A stretch of 52,675 nt of DNA, from assembly GCF_901875635.1 (NCBI RefSeq), contig NZ_CABFMN010000103.1:1-52675 (forward strand), written 5' to 3'. The stretch is from Xylophilus ampelinus. Lineage in GTDB: Bacteria; Pseudomonadota; Gammaproteobacteria; Burkholderiales; Burkholderiaceae_C. Shown here in pieces: positions 9,710 through 19,669 of this stretch. Made by a program: the position numbers and the translations under genes. The notes beneath the pieces were generated by a model. That model was not told where the DNA came from, searched no databases, and saw only the letters and a list, made by a program, of their open reading frames with translations. Every line of letters starts with the position of its first letter. Position 1 is the first letter of the stretch.

Positions 9710-10225
9710 ATGCCACTGGTTGCCACCCTCCTCCTTTGCACCGTGCTGACCGTCCAGGACGGCGACACGCTGCGCGCCCGCTGCGACACGGGCCGCGGCG
9801 GCAAGCAGGACGTCGTCACCGTGCGGCTGCATGCCATCGACGCACCGGAGCACGGCCAGCCCTACGGCCGGCGCGCGCGGCAGCTGCTGGCGTCGCTGGT
9901 CGCCCGGCGGCCCGTGCGCCTGGCCTGCGTGGACACGGACGCCTACGCCCGCCGCGTCTGCCAGGTCTGGGTGGCGCCGGCCGAGACGCCCGAGGCGCCG
10001 CCTTCGGTCGATGCCGGGCTGGCCTTGGTGGCTGCGGGCCAGGCGTGGTGGTACCGGCATTTCGCATCGGCCCAGACGGCCGACGAGCGCGCGCGCTACG
10101 CCGCGGCCGAGGAGGACGCTCGCGCGAACCGTCGCGGGCTCTGGCGCGAAGGCGGGCGCGCCACGCCACCCTGGCAGTGGCGGCGGACGCATCCGCGCCA
10201 CGCAGACATCGCCGCCGCGCCCTGA
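9710..10225 (+). CDS. Thermonuclease (SNase-like) family protein
   Basis: 171 residues with a staphylococcal-nuclease-like OB fold. The first strand VQDGDTLRARC carries the conserved metal-site Asp. The segment VRLHAIDAPEHGQPYG has the catalytic Arg and Glu positions, and a second Arg region occurs around DAYARRVCQVWV. The short hydrophobic N-terminus PLVATLLL could be a weak export signal, and an open upstream extension to 9557 exists but looks non-coding. Family members cleave single- and double-stranded nucleic acids in a Ca-dependent way. The C-terminal Trp-rich tail (REGGRATPPWQWR) is typical of bacterial SNase proteins. Confidence 0.88.
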   Translation: MPLVATLLLCTVLTVQDGDTLRARCDTGRGGKQDVVTVRLHAIDAPEHGQPYGRRARQLLASLVARRPVRLACVDTDAYARRVCQVWVAPAETPEAPPSVDAGLALVAAGQAWWYRHFASAQTADERARYAAAEEDARANRRGLWREGGRATPPWQWRRTHPRHADIAAAP

Positions 10226-10287
10226 TGCGGCCCCGCGGGGCCAACGTATGCCACCCGGGCATTCGACAACAAAAACCCGTTGACGCC

Positions 10288-10325
10288 GAGCCTGTCGAAG
10301 CGCGGTGCAGAGCTTCGACAGGCTC
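10288..10325. repeat. REP-like palindrome (GAGCCTGTCGAAGC)
   Basis: A 14-bp perfect inverted repeat (10288-10301 with 10312-10325) with a 10-base spacer lies between the convergent thermonuclease and CNNM/CBS genes. I recall the core CTTCGACAGGCTC as a widespread extragenic palindrome in GC-rich proteobacteria. Its position between two stop codons would also suit a bidirectional terminator or mRNA-stabilising hairpin. Confidence 0.8.
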
Positions 10326-10362
10326 AGCCCGACTGGCTCTCGATGATCGAAGGCTGGCCGCG

Positions 10363-11688
10363 TCAGTCCTGGGTCGACAACCCGGCCTCGGCCGGTTCCT
10401 CGAACGCTCGCGCCCGCACGCGGTCGATGCGCCGGCCGTCGAGCGCCAGCACCTCGAACTGCCAGCCGGCGCAGTCGATGCGCTCGCCGACCTCGGGCAG
10501 GTGGCCCGACACCGACATGAGCAGGCCGGCCACCGTGTTGTAGCGGCCGCGCTCCTCGTCGGGCAGCTCCCGGATGGTCAGTCGGGCGCGCAGCTCCGAC
10601 ACGGGCATCAACCCGTCGAGCTCCCAGCTGCCGTCCTCGCCCGGCGTGGCCCAGGCGTCGGCGGCCATGCCGGGCTGCAGCTCGCCGGTGATGGCTTCGA
10701 GCAGGTCGCGCGGCGTCATCAGGCCCTGAACCACGCCGTATTCGTCGACCACGAACACGAGCCGGCCGGCCCGGGCGCGGAACTGTTCGAGCAGCTCCAG
10801 CCCGGTCAGCGTCTCGGGCACGAAGGAGGCGGTCTGCACCGCCGATTCGATGGTGCCCTCGTGCCCGCGCCCCAGCTGCAGCAGGCGTGCCACGCTGATC
10901 ACGCCGACCACGTCGTCCAGCGAGTTGCGGCATACCGGGTACCAGGAATGCACGAGGTTGAGTGCCGCGGCGGCCGCCACCTTGTCGAGCGCATCGGCCA
11001 CGGTGAAGCTGGCCTGCATCCATTCGATGTCGGCGCGCGGCACCATCAGCGACGACAGGCGGCGCTCGTCGAGGTGGAACACGTTGCGCACCATCTGGTG
11101 CTCGTGCAGCTCGATGACGCCGGCGTCGACGCCCTCCTCCAGGCTGGCGGAAATTTCTTCCTCGGTCACGGCCCGGGCGCCCGTCGAATCGATGCGCAAC
11201 AGCTTGAGCACCGTGGCCGTGGCGCCCGAGAGCAGCCACACGAAGGGCTTGGCGACCTTGGCCAGCATCCTCATGGGCCGTGCGATCCAGCGCGACACCG
11301 GCTCCGGGTACAGCTGCCCGATGCGCTTGGGCACCAGCTCGCCGAAGATGATGGTGAAGAAGGTGATGGCCGTGACCACCAGCGCCGTGGACGCCACGCT
11401 CGCAGTGCCCTCGCCCATGCCGTGCGACTCCATCCACACGGCCAGTGGCCCGGCGAATGCCGCTTCGCCCACGATGCCGCTGAGCATGCCGATGGAGGTG
11501 ATGCCGATCTGCACCGTCGACAGGAACTGCGTCGGCGACTCCATCAGCTTGAGGGCGGCGATGGCGCCGGCATCGCCGGCTTCGGCCAAGGCGGCCAGGC
11601 GGGCGCGCCGGCTGGTGGCCAACGCCATTTCGGACATCGCGAACAAGGCATTGCAGGTCGTCAGCAATGCCAACAGAAGAACGTCCAT
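10363..11688 (-). CDS. CNNM-type (DUF21) membrane protein with CBS pair and CorC/HlyC domain
   Basis: 441 residues. The N-terminal half has about four hydrophobic segments with the DUF21/CNNM pattern (ALFAMSEMALATSRRARL, then an FGELVPK motif). The middle part carries two CBS domains (around RADIEWMQ and FVVDEYGVVQGLMTPRDLLEAI). The C-terminal CorC_HlyC domain ends in RIDRVRARAF. Such proteins are often called hemolysins, but the better-supported role is Mg/divalent cation export or tolerance. The start ATG at 11688 begins the first membrane helix. It is divergent from apaH, with a 24-bp intergenic space. Confidence 0.92.
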   Translation of the reverse strand: MDVLLLALLTTCNALFAMSEMALATSRRARLAALAEAGDAGAIAALKLMESPTQFLSTVQIGITSIGMLSGIVGEAAFAGPLAVWMESHGMGEGTASVASTALVVTAITFFTIIFGELVPKRIGQLYPEPVSRWIARPMRMLAKVAKPFVWLLSGATATVLKLLRIDSTGARAVTEEEISASLEEGVDAGVIELHEHQMVRNVFHLDERRLSSLMVPRADIEWMQASFTVADALDKVAAAAALNLVHSWYPVCRNSLDDVVGVISVARLLQLGRGHEGTIESAVQTASFVPETLTGLELLEQFRARAGRLVFVVDEYGVVQGLMTPRDLLEAITGELQPGMAADAWATPGEDGSWELDGLMPVSELRARLTIRELPDEERGRYNTVAGLLMSVSGHLPEVGERIDCAGWQFEVLALDGRRIDRVRARAFEEPAEAGLSTQD

Positions 11689-11712
11689 CGAGGGCGGGAA
11701 GAGAATGAAGGA

Positions 11713-12555
11713 ATGTCACTCTATCTCATCGGCGACGTGCAGGGCTGCGACGAGGCGCTCGGCCGCCTGCTCGGCGAGATCGCCTTCTCGCCCAGCCGCG
11801 ACCAGCTCGTGCTGCTCGGCGACCTCATCAACCGCGGGCCCGACTCGCTGGCCGTGCTGCGTCGCGTGCAGGCGCTGGGCGGCGCGGCGCAGAGCCTGCT
11901 GGGCAACCACGACCTGCACCTGCTCGGCGTGGCGCACGGCGTGCGCAAGCCGGGCCGGCGCGACACGCTGAGACCGATCCTCGACGCGCCCGACCGCGCC
12001 GCGCTGCTCGACTGGCTGCGCGCGCAATCCATGGCGCTGCACCGGCGCATCGGCGGGCAGGACCTGCTCATGGTGCATGCCGGCGTGCTGCCGGCCTGGG
12101 ACGTGGCCACGACGATGGCTTGCGCGGCCGAACTCGAGGCCGTGCTCCGCGGCCCCGCGCTCGGCGGCTTCCTGCACGAGATGTACGGCAACGAACCGGT
12201 GCGCTGGGACGACACGCTGACCGGCAGCGCCCGCCTGCGCGTCATCGTCAATGCCCTCACGCGACTGCGTTTCTGTACTGCGGCCGGCGAGATGGAGTTC
12301 GAGACCAAGGACGGCGCCGGCGAGGCACCGGCCGGCTACCTCCCCTGGTTCGACGTGCCGGGCCGGCGAACGGCCGATGCCGTGCTCGCCTTCGGCCACT
12401 GGTCGACCCTGGGCTGGCTGTCGCGGCCCGACCTGCTGTCGACCGACACCGGCTGCGTGTGGGGCGGGTGCCTCAGCGCGGTGCGCATCGGCGCCACGCT
12501 GGCCGAGCGGGAACTGCTGCAGGTGCGCTGCCCGCAGGCGCAGGCACCGGGCTGA
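11713..12555 (+). CDS. apaH: Bis(5'-nucleosyl)-tetraphosphatase, symmetrical
   Basis: 280 residues, standard for ApaH. It hydrolyses Ap4A to two ADP and also removes Np4-type caps from RNA. Metallophosphatase motifs are intact: GDVQGC at residues 7-12, GDLINRG at 36-42 and GNHD at 64-67. Further conserved His lie in MVHAGVLP and FGHWS. The ATG is only 24 bp from the divergent CNNM/CBS gene, so the two promoters must overlap. The gene ends just before a copy of the dispersed repeat. Confidence 0.95.
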   Translation: MSLYLIGDVQGCDEALGRLLGEIAFSPSRDQLVLLGDLINRGPDSLAVLRRVQALGGAAQSLLGNHDLHLLGVAHGVRKPGRRDTLRPILDAPDRAALLDWLRAQSMALHRRIGGQDLLMVHAGVLPAWDVATTMACAAELEAVLRGPALGGFLHEMYGNEPVRWDDTLTGSARLRVIVNALTRLRFCTAAGEMEFETKDGAGEAPAGYLPWFDVPGRRTADAVLAFGHWSTLGWLSRPDLLSTDTGCVWGGCLSAVRIGATLAERELLQVRCPQAQAPG

Positions 12556-12561
12556 CGTCGC

Positions 12562-12630
12562 TTGCTACGTTTTTAATAGCTGCCCTCGCACGTCCTGCAG
12601 GCGTTGCAGGCCAATTTGGCTTGCAATTTC
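12562..12630 (+). repeat. Dispersed ~70-bp repeat, copy A
   Basis: It contains TTGCTACGTTTTTAATAGCT at the left and the conserved right part CAATTTGGCTTGCAATTT, lying between the convergent apaH and helicase genes. The right half forms a near-perfect 10-bp hairpin (12604-12613 with 12617-12626) followed by TTTC, so it may also terminate transcription. It is related to copies at 14175, 19670, 30048 and 51865. Confidence 0.75.
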
Positions 12631-12658
12631 GCAGGCCGCCGATCAGGCCCGCCGACGC

Positions 12659-14113
12659 TCAGTTGGCCGGTTCCGAGGACTTGAACAGCGCCGCCACCTT
12701 GCGCTTGCTCTTGATATTGGTCGACACGCGGGGTGCGGGCGCCTTCGCCGCAGCCTCCCAGGCCGGGGCCTCCTCGCGCTCGTCGGCCTCGTAAGGCTTG
12801 TCGAAGAAGGGGTCGCGAGGCGCCGACGGCGTGCGCTGCGGCCGCGGCGAACGGTAGCCTTCCGAGCGCGAATCGCGCGGGCGGTCGAGCACGTCGCGGG
12901 CATCGCCCGCCTCGCCCGCCTCGCGCCAGTGCCGGCGCCCGTCGTTGATGCGGCCGCGCGGGCGCTCGTCCTCGAACTCGATGGCTTCCAGCTCGATCTT
13001 TTTCTTGATCAGCTTCTCGATGTCGGCCACCAGCCGCACGTCGTTGCCGCCGCCGGCGAAGGTCACGGCCAACCCCGAGGCGCCGGCGCGGCCCGTGCGG
13101 CCGATGCGGTGCACGTAGTCCTCGGCGTTGAAGGGCACGTCGAAGTTGAAGACCGCCGGCACGTCCTTGATGTCGAGGCCGCGCGCCGCCACGTCGGTGC
13201 ACACCAGCAGGTCGACCTCGCCGGCCTTGAAGGCGGCCAGTGCCTTCAGGCGCTCGTCCTGGCTCTTGTCGCCATGCAGAGCCGTGCAGCGCAGGCCCTC
13301 GCGCTCCAGCGAGCGCGCCAGCCGGGCGCAGCCCAGCTTGCTGTTGACGAAGACGAAGGCCTGGGTGATGCCGCGCTGGCGCACGATCTGCTTGAGCGCG
13401 CGGCGCTTGTCGTCGTCGCCCACGCTGTAGAAATGCTGCTCGACGGTGGAAGCCGTCTCGTTGGGCCGCGCCACCTCGATGGTGACCGGGTTCTGCAGGT
13501 AGCTGCCGGCCAGGCGCTTGATCTCGGGCGAGAAGGTGGCCGAGAAGAGCAAGGTGGTGCGCTGCTTGGGCAGGTAGCTCAGGATGCGCTGCAGGTCGGG
13601 CAGGAAGCCGATGTCCAGCATGCGGTCGGCCTCGTCGAGTACCACGTACTCGACCTGGTTCAGCACCGCGTTCTTGGCCTCGATGTGGTCGAGCAGCCGG
13701 CCCGGCGTGGCGACCAGCACCTCGACGCCCCGCTTCAATTCGGCCGTCTGCGGCTTCATGTCAATGCCGCCGAAGACCACGGTGCTGCGCAGCTTGGTGT
13801 ACTTGGCGTACATCTTCACCTGCTGCGCGACCTGGTCGGCCAGCTCGCGTGTGGGCAGCAGCACCAGCGCGCGCACCGGGTGGCGCGCGGGCGAGGTGGA
13901 GGCGTTCTCGTGCTTGAGAAGGCGCTGCAGCAGGGGCAGCGAAAAGGCGGCCGTCTTGCCGGTGCCCGTCTGTGCGGCGCCCATCACGTCCTGGCCCGAC
14001 AGCACCACCGGAATGGCCTGTGCCTGGATCGGCGTCATGTTCTCGTAGCCCATGTCGGCTACGGCGCGCTTGAGGGGATCCGCCAGCGCGAGGTCGGAAT
14101 AGAGAGTACTCAT
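12659..14113 (-). CDS. rhlE: DEAD-box ATP-dependent RNA helicase, RhlE type
   Basis: 484 residues. All helicase motifs are present: Q motif at MTPIQAQAIP (about 26-35), Walker A AQTGTGKT (47-54), PTRELA (87-92), DEAD (160-163), SAT (191-193), ARGLD (310-314) and HRIGRTGR (335-342). The C-terminal tail of about 100 residues is rich in Arg, Pro, Asp and Glu and probably binds RNA. It unwinds short RNA duplexes in ribosome assembly and RNA decay. The start ATG at 14113 gives the typical N-terminus. The preceding intergenic region carries repeat copy B. Confidence 0.94.
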   Translation of the reverse strand: MSTLYSDLALADPLKRAVADMGYENMTPIQAQAIPVVLSGQDVMGAAQTGTGKTAAFSLPLLQRLLKHENASTSPARHPVRALVLLPTRELADQVAQQVKMYAKYTKLRSTVVFGGIDMKPQTAELKRGVEVLVATPGRLLDHIEAKNAVLNQVEYVVLDEADRMLDIGFLPDLQRILSYLPKQRTTLLFSATFSPEIKRLAGSYLQNPVTIEVARPNETASTVEQHFYSVGDDDKRRALKQIVRQRGITQAFVFVNSKLGCARLARSLEREGLRCTALHGDKSQDERLKALAAFKAGEVDLLVCTDVAARGLDIKDVPAVFNFDVPFNAEDYVHRIGRTGRAGASGLAVTFAGGGNDVRLVADIEKLIKKKIELEAIEFEDERPRGRINDGRRHWREAGEAGDARDVLDRPRDSRSEGYRSPRPQRTPSAPRDPFFDKPYEADEREEAPAWEAAAKAPAPRVSTNIKSKRKVAALFKSSEPAN

Positions 14114-14174
14114 GAAGTCCGCGATTGTCGCACTGCCGCAAAAAGCGGCAGTGACAGTGCGGTTACGGCCAGAA

Positions 14175-14238
14175 CTGCTATCAAATCGATAGCTGTCCGC
14201 GCAGGCAGGACGCGCGCTGGAGCCCGATTTTTCTTGTA
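14175..14238 (+). repeat. Dispersed ~70-bp repeat, copy B
   Basis: Begins CTGCTATCAAATCGATAGCT and continues through CGCGCTGGAGCCCGATTT, matching the other copies. It lies between the stop of the metallopeptidase gene and the start of the helicase gene. Confidence 0.78.
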
Positions 14239-14256
14239 CCGCCGATTGCCCTGGCG

Positions 14257-15141
14257 TCAGAGGCTGTTGGTGTTGAAGGTATCGCAGGCCTTGATCGAGC
14301 CGGTCTTGAAGCCGTTGGAGAACCAGCGCTGGCGCTGCGCGCTGGTGCCGTGGGTGAAGCTGTCGGGCACCACGGCGCGGCCTGCAGAGCGCTGCAAGGC
14401 GTCGTCGCCGATCTTCGCGGCCGCGTTCATGGCCGACTCGATGTCGCCCTGCTCCAGGATCTGGCGGGCATTGTTGGCCTTGTTGGCCCAGACGCCGGCA
14501 AAGCAGTCGGCCTGCAGTTCGACGCGCACCGACAGCGCGTTCTGCTCGCGCTCGCTGATGCGGCCCCGCATGGAATCGACTTTCCCGGTAATGCCCAGCT
14601 GGTTCTGCACGTGGTGGCCCACTTCGTGGGCAATGACATAGGCGCGCGCGAATTCGCCGCCGGCGCCCAACTGGCGCTGCAGCGTATCGAAGAAGCTCAG
14701 GTCGATGTAGACCTTCTGGTCGCCGGGGCAGTAGAACGGCCCCATCGCGCTCTGCCCGGTGCCGCAGGCCGTGGGCGTCATGCCGCGAAACAGCACCAGC
14801 TTGGGGTCGCGATACGTCGCGCCGCCGGCCTGGAAGATCGGCTTCCACACATCCTCGGTGTCGGCCAGCACGGTGGACACGAAGCGCGCCGCCTCGTCGT
14901 TGGCCGGCGGCGGATGCGCCGGCCCTTGCTGCTGCTGGACCACCGGCGCGCCGTTGCCGGCGAACATGCTCAGCAGCGTGAGGGGGTTGATGCCGAAGAT
15001 CCAGCCGGCGATCAGGGCCACGGCGATCGTGCCCAGCCCGACGCCGCGCCCGCCGATGGGCAGGCCGCCGAAGCCGCCGCCACCGCCGTCGGAGCGGCGA
15101 TCTTCCACGTTGTCGGATTCGCGGTTGCCTTCCCACCTCAT
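14257..15141 (-). CDS. ypfJ: Neutral zinc metallopeptidase, YpfJ family
   Basis: 294 residues; E. coli YpfJ has 287. A Gly-rich N-terminal segment is followed by one membrane helix at about residues 35-55, so the catalytic domain is probably periplasmic. The zinc motif HEVGHH is at about 172-177. An acidic ELQADC segment further on carries the likely third ligand and a Cys. The C-terminal HGTSAQRQRWFSNGF matches the family signature. The physiological substrate is unknown. The start at ATG 15141 was preferred to 15174 because the family begins MRWEGNRESDNVEDRR. Confidence 0.92.
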   Translation of the reverse strand: MRWEGNRESDNVEDRRSDGGGGGFGGLPIGGRGVGLGTIAVALIAGWIFGINPLTLLSMFAGNGAPVVQQQQGPAHPPPANDEAARFVSTVLADTEDVWKPIFQAGGATYRDPKLVLFRGMTPTACGTGQSAMGPFYCPGDQKVYIDLSFFDTLQRQLGAGGEFARAYVIAHEVGHHVQNQLGITGKVDSMRGRISEREQNALSVRVELQADCFAGVWANKANNARQILEQGDIESAMNAAAKIGDDALQRSAGRAVVPDSFTHGTSAQRQRWFSNGFKTGSIKACDTFNTNSL

Positions 15142-15194
15142 GTCGTTCCCCTTGGCGCGTCCACCGCCGCGCAACGTGGCGTGATGGTACGCGC

Positions 15195-15446
15195 TCAGCG
15201 CGCCGGCATGTCGCCGCCTGCGACCAACAGGCGCGCCGGGGCAAGTGCCGTGTCAGGTGACGAGTCGCCGCCCGGGGCCGCTGCGGCGACGTGAGCCTGC
15301 GCATCGCGCTGCGCCGCCTGCAAAACCTGGCCGCGCGTCACCATGAACATGGCCGCGACCTGGGCCAGCACGACTGCCAGCAATGCCGCCACGAACAGTG
15401 CGCGGTAGGGCGAGAACTCGCCGTCGACGTGGAAGGGAGAGGACAT
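15195..15446 (-). CDS. Small single-pass membrane protein, unknown function
   Basis: 83 residues. The ATG at 15446 is preceded at the proper distance by a strong AAGGAG ribosome-binding site, which decides the start over 15473. A single hydrophobic stretch at about residues 15-37 predicts one transmembrane helix, with a short N-terminus (SSPFHVDGEFSPYR) and an Ala/Pro/Gly-rich tail. No motif is recognisable. It lies between dcd and the YpfJ gene in the same direction and could be cotranscribed with them. Confidence 0.65.
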   Translation of the reverse strand: MSSPFHVDGEFSPYRALFVAALLAVVLAQVAAMFMVTRGQVLQAAQRDAQAHVAAAAPGGDSSPDTALAPARLLVAGGDMPAR

Positions 15447-15555
15447 GCCGGCTCCTTGTTGAACTGCGGGCATGGTCCGCGCGCCGCCCCTGCCACGCCC
15501 ACCGGCGCGCCGCGCATCACCGTGTAGGACGCCGCAGGCCGATCGCCGAGGCCTT

Positions 15556-16122
15556 TCAGGCCTTGGGGAGCGTCACGCCGCGCTGGCCCTGGTACTTGCC
15601 GCCGCGGTCCTTGTAGCTGGTCTCGCAGACCTCGTCGCTCTCGAAGAACAGCACCTGCGCGCAGCCCTCGCCTGCATAGATGCGCGCGGGCAGCGGCGTG
15701 GTGTTGCTGAACTCCAGCGTCACGTAGCCTTCCCACTCGGGCTCGAAGGGCGTGACGTTGACGATGATGCCGCAGCGCGCGTAGGTGCTCTTGCCCAGGC
15801 AGATGGTCAACACGTTGCGCGGGATGCGGAAGTACTCCACCGTGCGCGCCAGCGCGAAGCTGTTCGGCGGGATGATGCAGCTGTCGCCGTGGAAATCGAC
15901 AAAACTCTTCTCGTCGAAGTGCTTCGGGTCCACCACCGTGCTGTGGATGTTGGTGAAGACCTTGAATTCCGGCGCGCAGCGGATGTCGTAGCCGTAGCTG
16001 CTGGTGCCGTAGCTGATGAGCTTGTGGCCGTCTCGCTCGCGTACCTGGCCCGGCTCGAAGGGCTCGATCATGCCGTGCTGCTCGGCCATGCGCCGGATCC
16101 ATTTGTCGCTCTTGATGGACAT
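15556..16122 (-). CDS. dcd: dCTP deaminase
   Basis: 188 residues, standard for Dcd. It converts dCTP to dUTP, feeding dTMP synthesis. Conserved features include the N-terminal [11 protein letters not shown], the central SSYGYDIR, and the catalytic region [22 protein letters not shown] with the family's Arg and Glu. The C-terminal [12 protein letters not shown] closes over the nucleotide. The start ATG at 16122 matches the family N-terminus. Confidence 0.96.
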   Translation of the reverse strand: MSIKSDKWIRRMAEQHGMIEPFEPGQVRERDGHKLISYGTSSYGYDIRCAPEFKVFTNIHSTVVDPKHFDEKSFVDFHGDSCIIPPNSFALARTVEYFRIPRNVLTICLGKSTYARCGIIVNVTPFEPEWEGYVTLEFSNTTPLPARIYAGEGCAQVLFFESDEVCETSYKDRGGKYQGQRGVTLPKA

Positions 16123-16256
16123 GCCGCCCTCGTGTGTGTGTTCAGTGCTGGTGACGAATGCCCTGCGGTGCAGGGGCGCCCCGGCGGCACGTGGCGATGG
16201 CTGCGACGGCCGCGCGCGAGGGCGGCCATTTTGGCACGCGGCGCCCGCGTGGCGGC

Positions 16257-17546
16257 TCAGGCCGTGCCGGCCTGCGAGATCACCGTGCGCTCGACCAGCC
16301 GGTCGTCGCCCAGCACGATCATCGAGAACAGCAGTTCCTCGACGTTCTCCGCCCGCGCCGTCTTGCGCGCGAGCAGCGGTGTGGCGGCAGGGTTCAGTAC
16401 GAGGAAGTCCGCCTCGCAGCCCGGCTGCAGGTTCCCCACCACGCCCGCCAGGCCCAGCGCCTCGGCCGCGCCGCCGGTGTGGCGCCACCACAGCTGCGAG
16501 GGCGCGAGGCTCAGGCCCGGCTTGGTCTGGCCCTCGCGCCCGACGTAGTACGCGGCCAGCATCGTGTGGAAGGGGCTGAAGCTGGTGCCACCGCCGACGT
16601 CGCTGGCCAGGCCGTGGTGGTAGCCGATGCGCTGCGCGCCCTCGAAGTCGAAGAAGCCGCTGCCCAGGAACAGGTTGCTCGTCGGGCTGACCGCGGCCGC
16701 CGCCCCGGTCTCGCGCATGAGCGCCCGGTCGGCGTCGTCGAAATGGATGCAGTGGGCGTACACGGCGCGCTCGCGCATCAGCCTGAAGCCGACGTACACG
16801 TCGAGGTACGAGCGCGCCTTCGGAAAGAGCTCGCGCACCCACTTCACCTCGTCGAGGTTCTCGGCCACGTGCGAATGGATCCAGGTGTCGCCGTAGGTGG
16901 TGGCCAGCTCGCCGGCACCGGCGAGCTGCGCATCGGTGCAGCTGGGTGCGAAGCGCGGCGTGATCGCGTAGCCCAGCCGGTCGACCTGGTGCCAGCGGCG
17001 GATCAGCGCCTCGGTGTCGACCAGGCTCTGCTCGGTCTGGTCGCGCACCCCGTCGGGCGAGTGGCGGTCCTGCAGCACCTTGCCGCCGATCATGCGCAGC
17101 TGGCGCCGCTGCGAAGCCTCGAAGAAGGCGTCGACCGAGGCCGGGTGCGAGGTCGCGAAGGTCAGCGCCGTGGTGACGCCGTTGCGCATCAGTTCGTCGA
17201 GGAAGAATTCGGCCACCTCGGCCGAATGCGCCGGGTCGGCGAAGCGGCTTTCCGCCGGGAAGGTGTAGTTCTCGAGCCAGGGCAGCAGCCCTTCCGCGGG
17301 CGCACCGATGATGTCGGTCTGCGGAAAGTGGATGTGCATGTCGATGAAGCCCGGCGCCAGGATGCGGCCCGGCAGGTGCGTCACCGGCGCTTTGGGGTGG
17401 CGCGCCGACACGGCGCGGAAGTCGCCGGCATCGAGCACGCGCTGGCGGCCCTGCGCGTCGGCGTCCACGACCAGCAGCCCGTCCTCGTCGTAGAGGGGGC
17501 GTCCGGCATCGTCGAAGCGCAGGAGGGCGGCACGGTAGGCAATCAT
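16257..17546 (-). CDS. guaD: Guanine deaminase
   Basis: 429 residues, amidohydrolase superfamily. It hydrolyses guanine to xanthine and ammonia. The zinc motif HIH is at residues 71 and 73 within [13 protein letters not shown]; later ligands lie in HSHVAEN and YAHCIH, and the essential Asp is in [18 protein letters not shown] is the characteristic GuaD substrate loop. The xanthine product would feed the xanthine dehydrogenase encoded at 32.5-36.6 kb, so this gene belongs functionally to the purine network although it lies 15 kb away. It is 86 bp downstream of the acyl-CoA synthetase gene. Confidence 0.95.
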   Translation of the reverse strand: MIAYRAALLRFDDAGRPLYDEDGLLVVDADAQGRQRVLDAGDFRAVSARHPKAPVTHLPGRILAPGFIDMHIHFPQTDIIGAPAEGLLPWLENYTFPAESRFADPAHSAEVAEFFLDELMRNGVTTALTFATSHPASVDAFFEASQRRQLRMIGGKVLQDRHSPDGVRDQTEQSLVDTEALIRRWHQVDRLGYAITPRFAPSCTDAQLAGAGELATTYGDTWIHSHVAENLDEVKWVRELFPKARSYLDVYVGFRLMRERAVYAHCIHFDDADRALMRETGAAAAVSPTSNLFLGSGFFDFEGAQRIGYHHGLASDVGGGTSFSPFHTMLAAYYVGREGQTKPGLSLAPSQLWWRHTGGAAEALGLAGVVGNLQPGCEADFLVLNPAATPLLARKTARAENVEELLFSMIVLGDDRLVERTVISQAGTA

Positions 17547-17596
17547 CGGCCCAGCTTAACGAATTGCGCCGCGCTCGGGATATGCCGCGGCGGATA

Positions 17597-17625
17597 GCCG
17601 GCATCCGGCCGGCGTGTATGCCGGC
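17597..17625. other. GC-rich hairpin between acyl-CoA synthetase and guaD
   Basis: An 8-bp perfect inverted repeat GCCGGCAT / ATGCCGGC encloses a 13-base loop that is itself self-complementary (CCGGCCGG). There is no U-tract on either strand, so an operator or mRNA-processing hairpin is as likely as a terminator. Confidence 0.5.
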
Positions 17626-17632
17626 GCAGCGT

Positions 17633-19555
17633 TCAGGGGCCCTCGATGCGCACCTTGACCGGCAGGGCGCCGAGCGAGGCCTCCAGCGCCGCGCGCAATG
17701 CGGCGGCCCGGGCACCGGCCGGGACCACCACGCGCACGCACGCCTCGCCCTCGGGCTGCGCCTGCGGCCGCTCGGCCGTAGGCACGCCCAGCCGCTCGGC
17801 GGCCTGCGCGATCAGCGCGTCGGCCACGCGGCAAGCGGCCATCTGCCGCAGTTCGGGCTTGAAGATCTTGCCGACGTTGGTCATCGGCATGTGGTCGATC
17901 AGGTACACGGCCTTGGGCCTGGCCGGCGCCTCGTCCACGCGCTCGGCGGTGAAGGCCAGCAGCTCCTCGGGCGTGGCCTGCGCCCCCGGCACCAGCGTCG
18001 CGAAGACGACGGGCAGCTCGCCCGCGTAGGCATCGGGCGCGCCCACCGCGGCCGTGAGCTGCACCGCAGGGTGCGCGCCCAGCGCGTCCTCGATGGTCTT
18101 GGGGTCGATGTTGTGGCCGCTGCGGATGATCAGGTCCTTGGAGCGGCCGGTGAGGTTGAGCCGCCCGTCGCCGTCGAGCCAGCCGAGGTCGCCGGTGGCC
18201 AGCCAGCCGTCGGGCGTGAAGGCCTTGGCCGTGTCCTTCTCGTCCACGAAGCCCGAGAACAGGTTGGGCGACTTGAAGAGCACCATGCCCGTCTCGCCCG
18301 GCGCCACGTCCTGGTCGCTCGCGCCGCCCTGCGCGTCGAGCGCGACGATGCGCAGCTGCGAATACGGCAGGCGAAAGCCCACGCAGCCCGCGGGCCCGAC
18401 CACGCCGGGCGGCGTGATGGTCGAGATGCCCGCCATCTCCGTCATGCCGAGGCTCTCGTGCACATGCAGGCCGAACTGGCGCTCGAAGCGCTGGCCCAGC
18501 TCGGGCGGCAGCACCGCGGCGCCCGTGCGGCAGTAGCGGATGGAGGAGATGTCGGCGCCATCCAGCGGCACATTCGCCAGCGCGGCCAGCACGGTGGGCA
18601 CCGCCGAGAGCGAGGTCGGCTTGTACGTGTCGACCAGGCGCCAGTAGTTCGCCAGCACTTCCTTGTTGCGCATCAGCGCGGTGGTAGGAATGATGACCTC
18701 GACCCCGGCCGACAGCGACGCCAGCGAGGCCGGCAACACGCCCGCGACGTGGAAGAGCGGGTAGCCGTTGATGGTGATGTCCTGCGGCCCCAGTCCCGTG
18801 AGCTGCACGCCGGCCCAGGCGGTGAAGACCTGGGCGCCATGGCTGTGGCGCGCGAGCTTCGGCGCACCGGTGGTGCCGCCGGTGTGGAAGTAGGCGGCGA
18901 TGTCGGCCGGCGCGATGTCGCGGCCGCTCACCAGCCGGTCGGCCGGCTGAGCGGCCCGCACGGCGGCGAAATCGGCCACGCCTTCGGGCAGCGGCGGCGC
19001 GGCGGCCTCGTCGAGGGGCGACACGCGCAGCACCTGCACCAGCGTCGGCACCTGGCCGCGGATGCGCATCGCCTTGGACCACATGCCCGATTCGTCGTCG
19101 TTGCCCCAGGCGATCAGCACCTTGGCGCGGGCGGCATTCATCAGCGACACCAGCTTCTCGTCGGTGAGCAGCGGGTTGAGCGGCTGCACGATGCCGGCGG
19201 CCTCGCTGCCCCAGAGGGCCAGGTGGTATTCCAGGCAGCCGGGCAGCAGCACCGCGACCGCGTCCTGCGGGCCCACGCCGAGCGCGTGCAGTGCATTGGC
19301 GGTCTGGTGGATGCCTGCCAGCAGCTGCGCATAGCTCCAGCGCACCGGCGCGTCGGCCGGGTTGCCCGTGCGCAGAAAGGTCAGCGCCGGCTTCTCGCCG
19401 AAGGCGGCGGCCGAGTTGCGGAAGATCTCGTAGGTGCTGCGGACGGTCAGCGCTTCGGCCAGCGGCGTGGCCTCGAGGCGTCGCACGTCGTCGATGCTGC
19501 GGATGGGAGCGGCGGCCGAGAACGCGGCCGACGGGGTGGCGGGGGCAAGGGGCAT
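17633..19555 (-). CDS. Acyl-CoA synthetase (AMP-forming, ANL superfamily)
   Basis: 640 residues. The adenylate-forming core is intact: [12 protein letters not shown] at about 222-233, [21 protein letters not shown] and [20 protein letters not shown]. The C-terminal catalytic Lys lies in [13 protein letters not shown]. About 50 residues after that Lys form an extra small C-terminal domain. It activates a carboxylic acid to an acyl-CoA via acyl-AMP; chain length cannot be judged. The start was chosen at ATG 19555; the longer frame to 19651 is Arg-rich and improbable. The upstream region holds repeat copy C. Confidence 0.92.
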   Translation of the reverse strand: MPLAPATPSAAFSAAAPIRSIDDVRRLEATPLAEALTVRSTYEIFRNSAAAFGEKPALTFLRTGNPADAPVRWSYAQLLAGIHQTANALHALGVGPQDAVAVLLPGCLEYHLALWGSEAAGIVQPLNPLLTDEKLVSLMNAARAKVLIAWGNDDESGMWSKAMRIRGQVPTLVQVLRVSPLDEAAAPPLPEGVADFAAVRAAQPADRLVSGRDIAPADIAAYFHTGGTTGAPKLARHSHGAQVFTAWAGVQLTGLGPQDITINGYPLFHVAGVLPASLASLSAGVEVIIPTTALMRNKEVLANYWRLVDTYKPTSLSAVPTVLAALANVPLDGADISSIRYCRTGAAVLPPELGQRFERQFGLHVHESLGMTEMAGISTITPPGVVGPAGCVGFRLPYSQLRIVALDAQGGASDQDVAPGETGMVLFKSPNLFSGFVDEKDTAKAFTPDGWLATGDLGWLDGDGRLNLTGRSKDLIIRSGHNIDPKTIEDALGAHPAVQLTAAVGAPDAYAGELPVVFATLVPGAQATPEELLAFTAERVDEAPARPKAVYLIDHMPMTNVGKIFKPELRQMAACRVADALIAQAAERLGVPTAERPQAQPEGEACVRVVVPAGARAAALRAALEASLGALPVKVRIEGP

Positions 19556-19669
19556 GGGGCGAATCCTTCGCGCGCCCCGGCCACCGCGCGGGCGGCCTGG
19601 CGCCGCGCCATCGTAGCGCCGCGCCGGGCGCCCTCCCCATCTGCGAGTCACCCGCGGGTCAGTGCCGAT

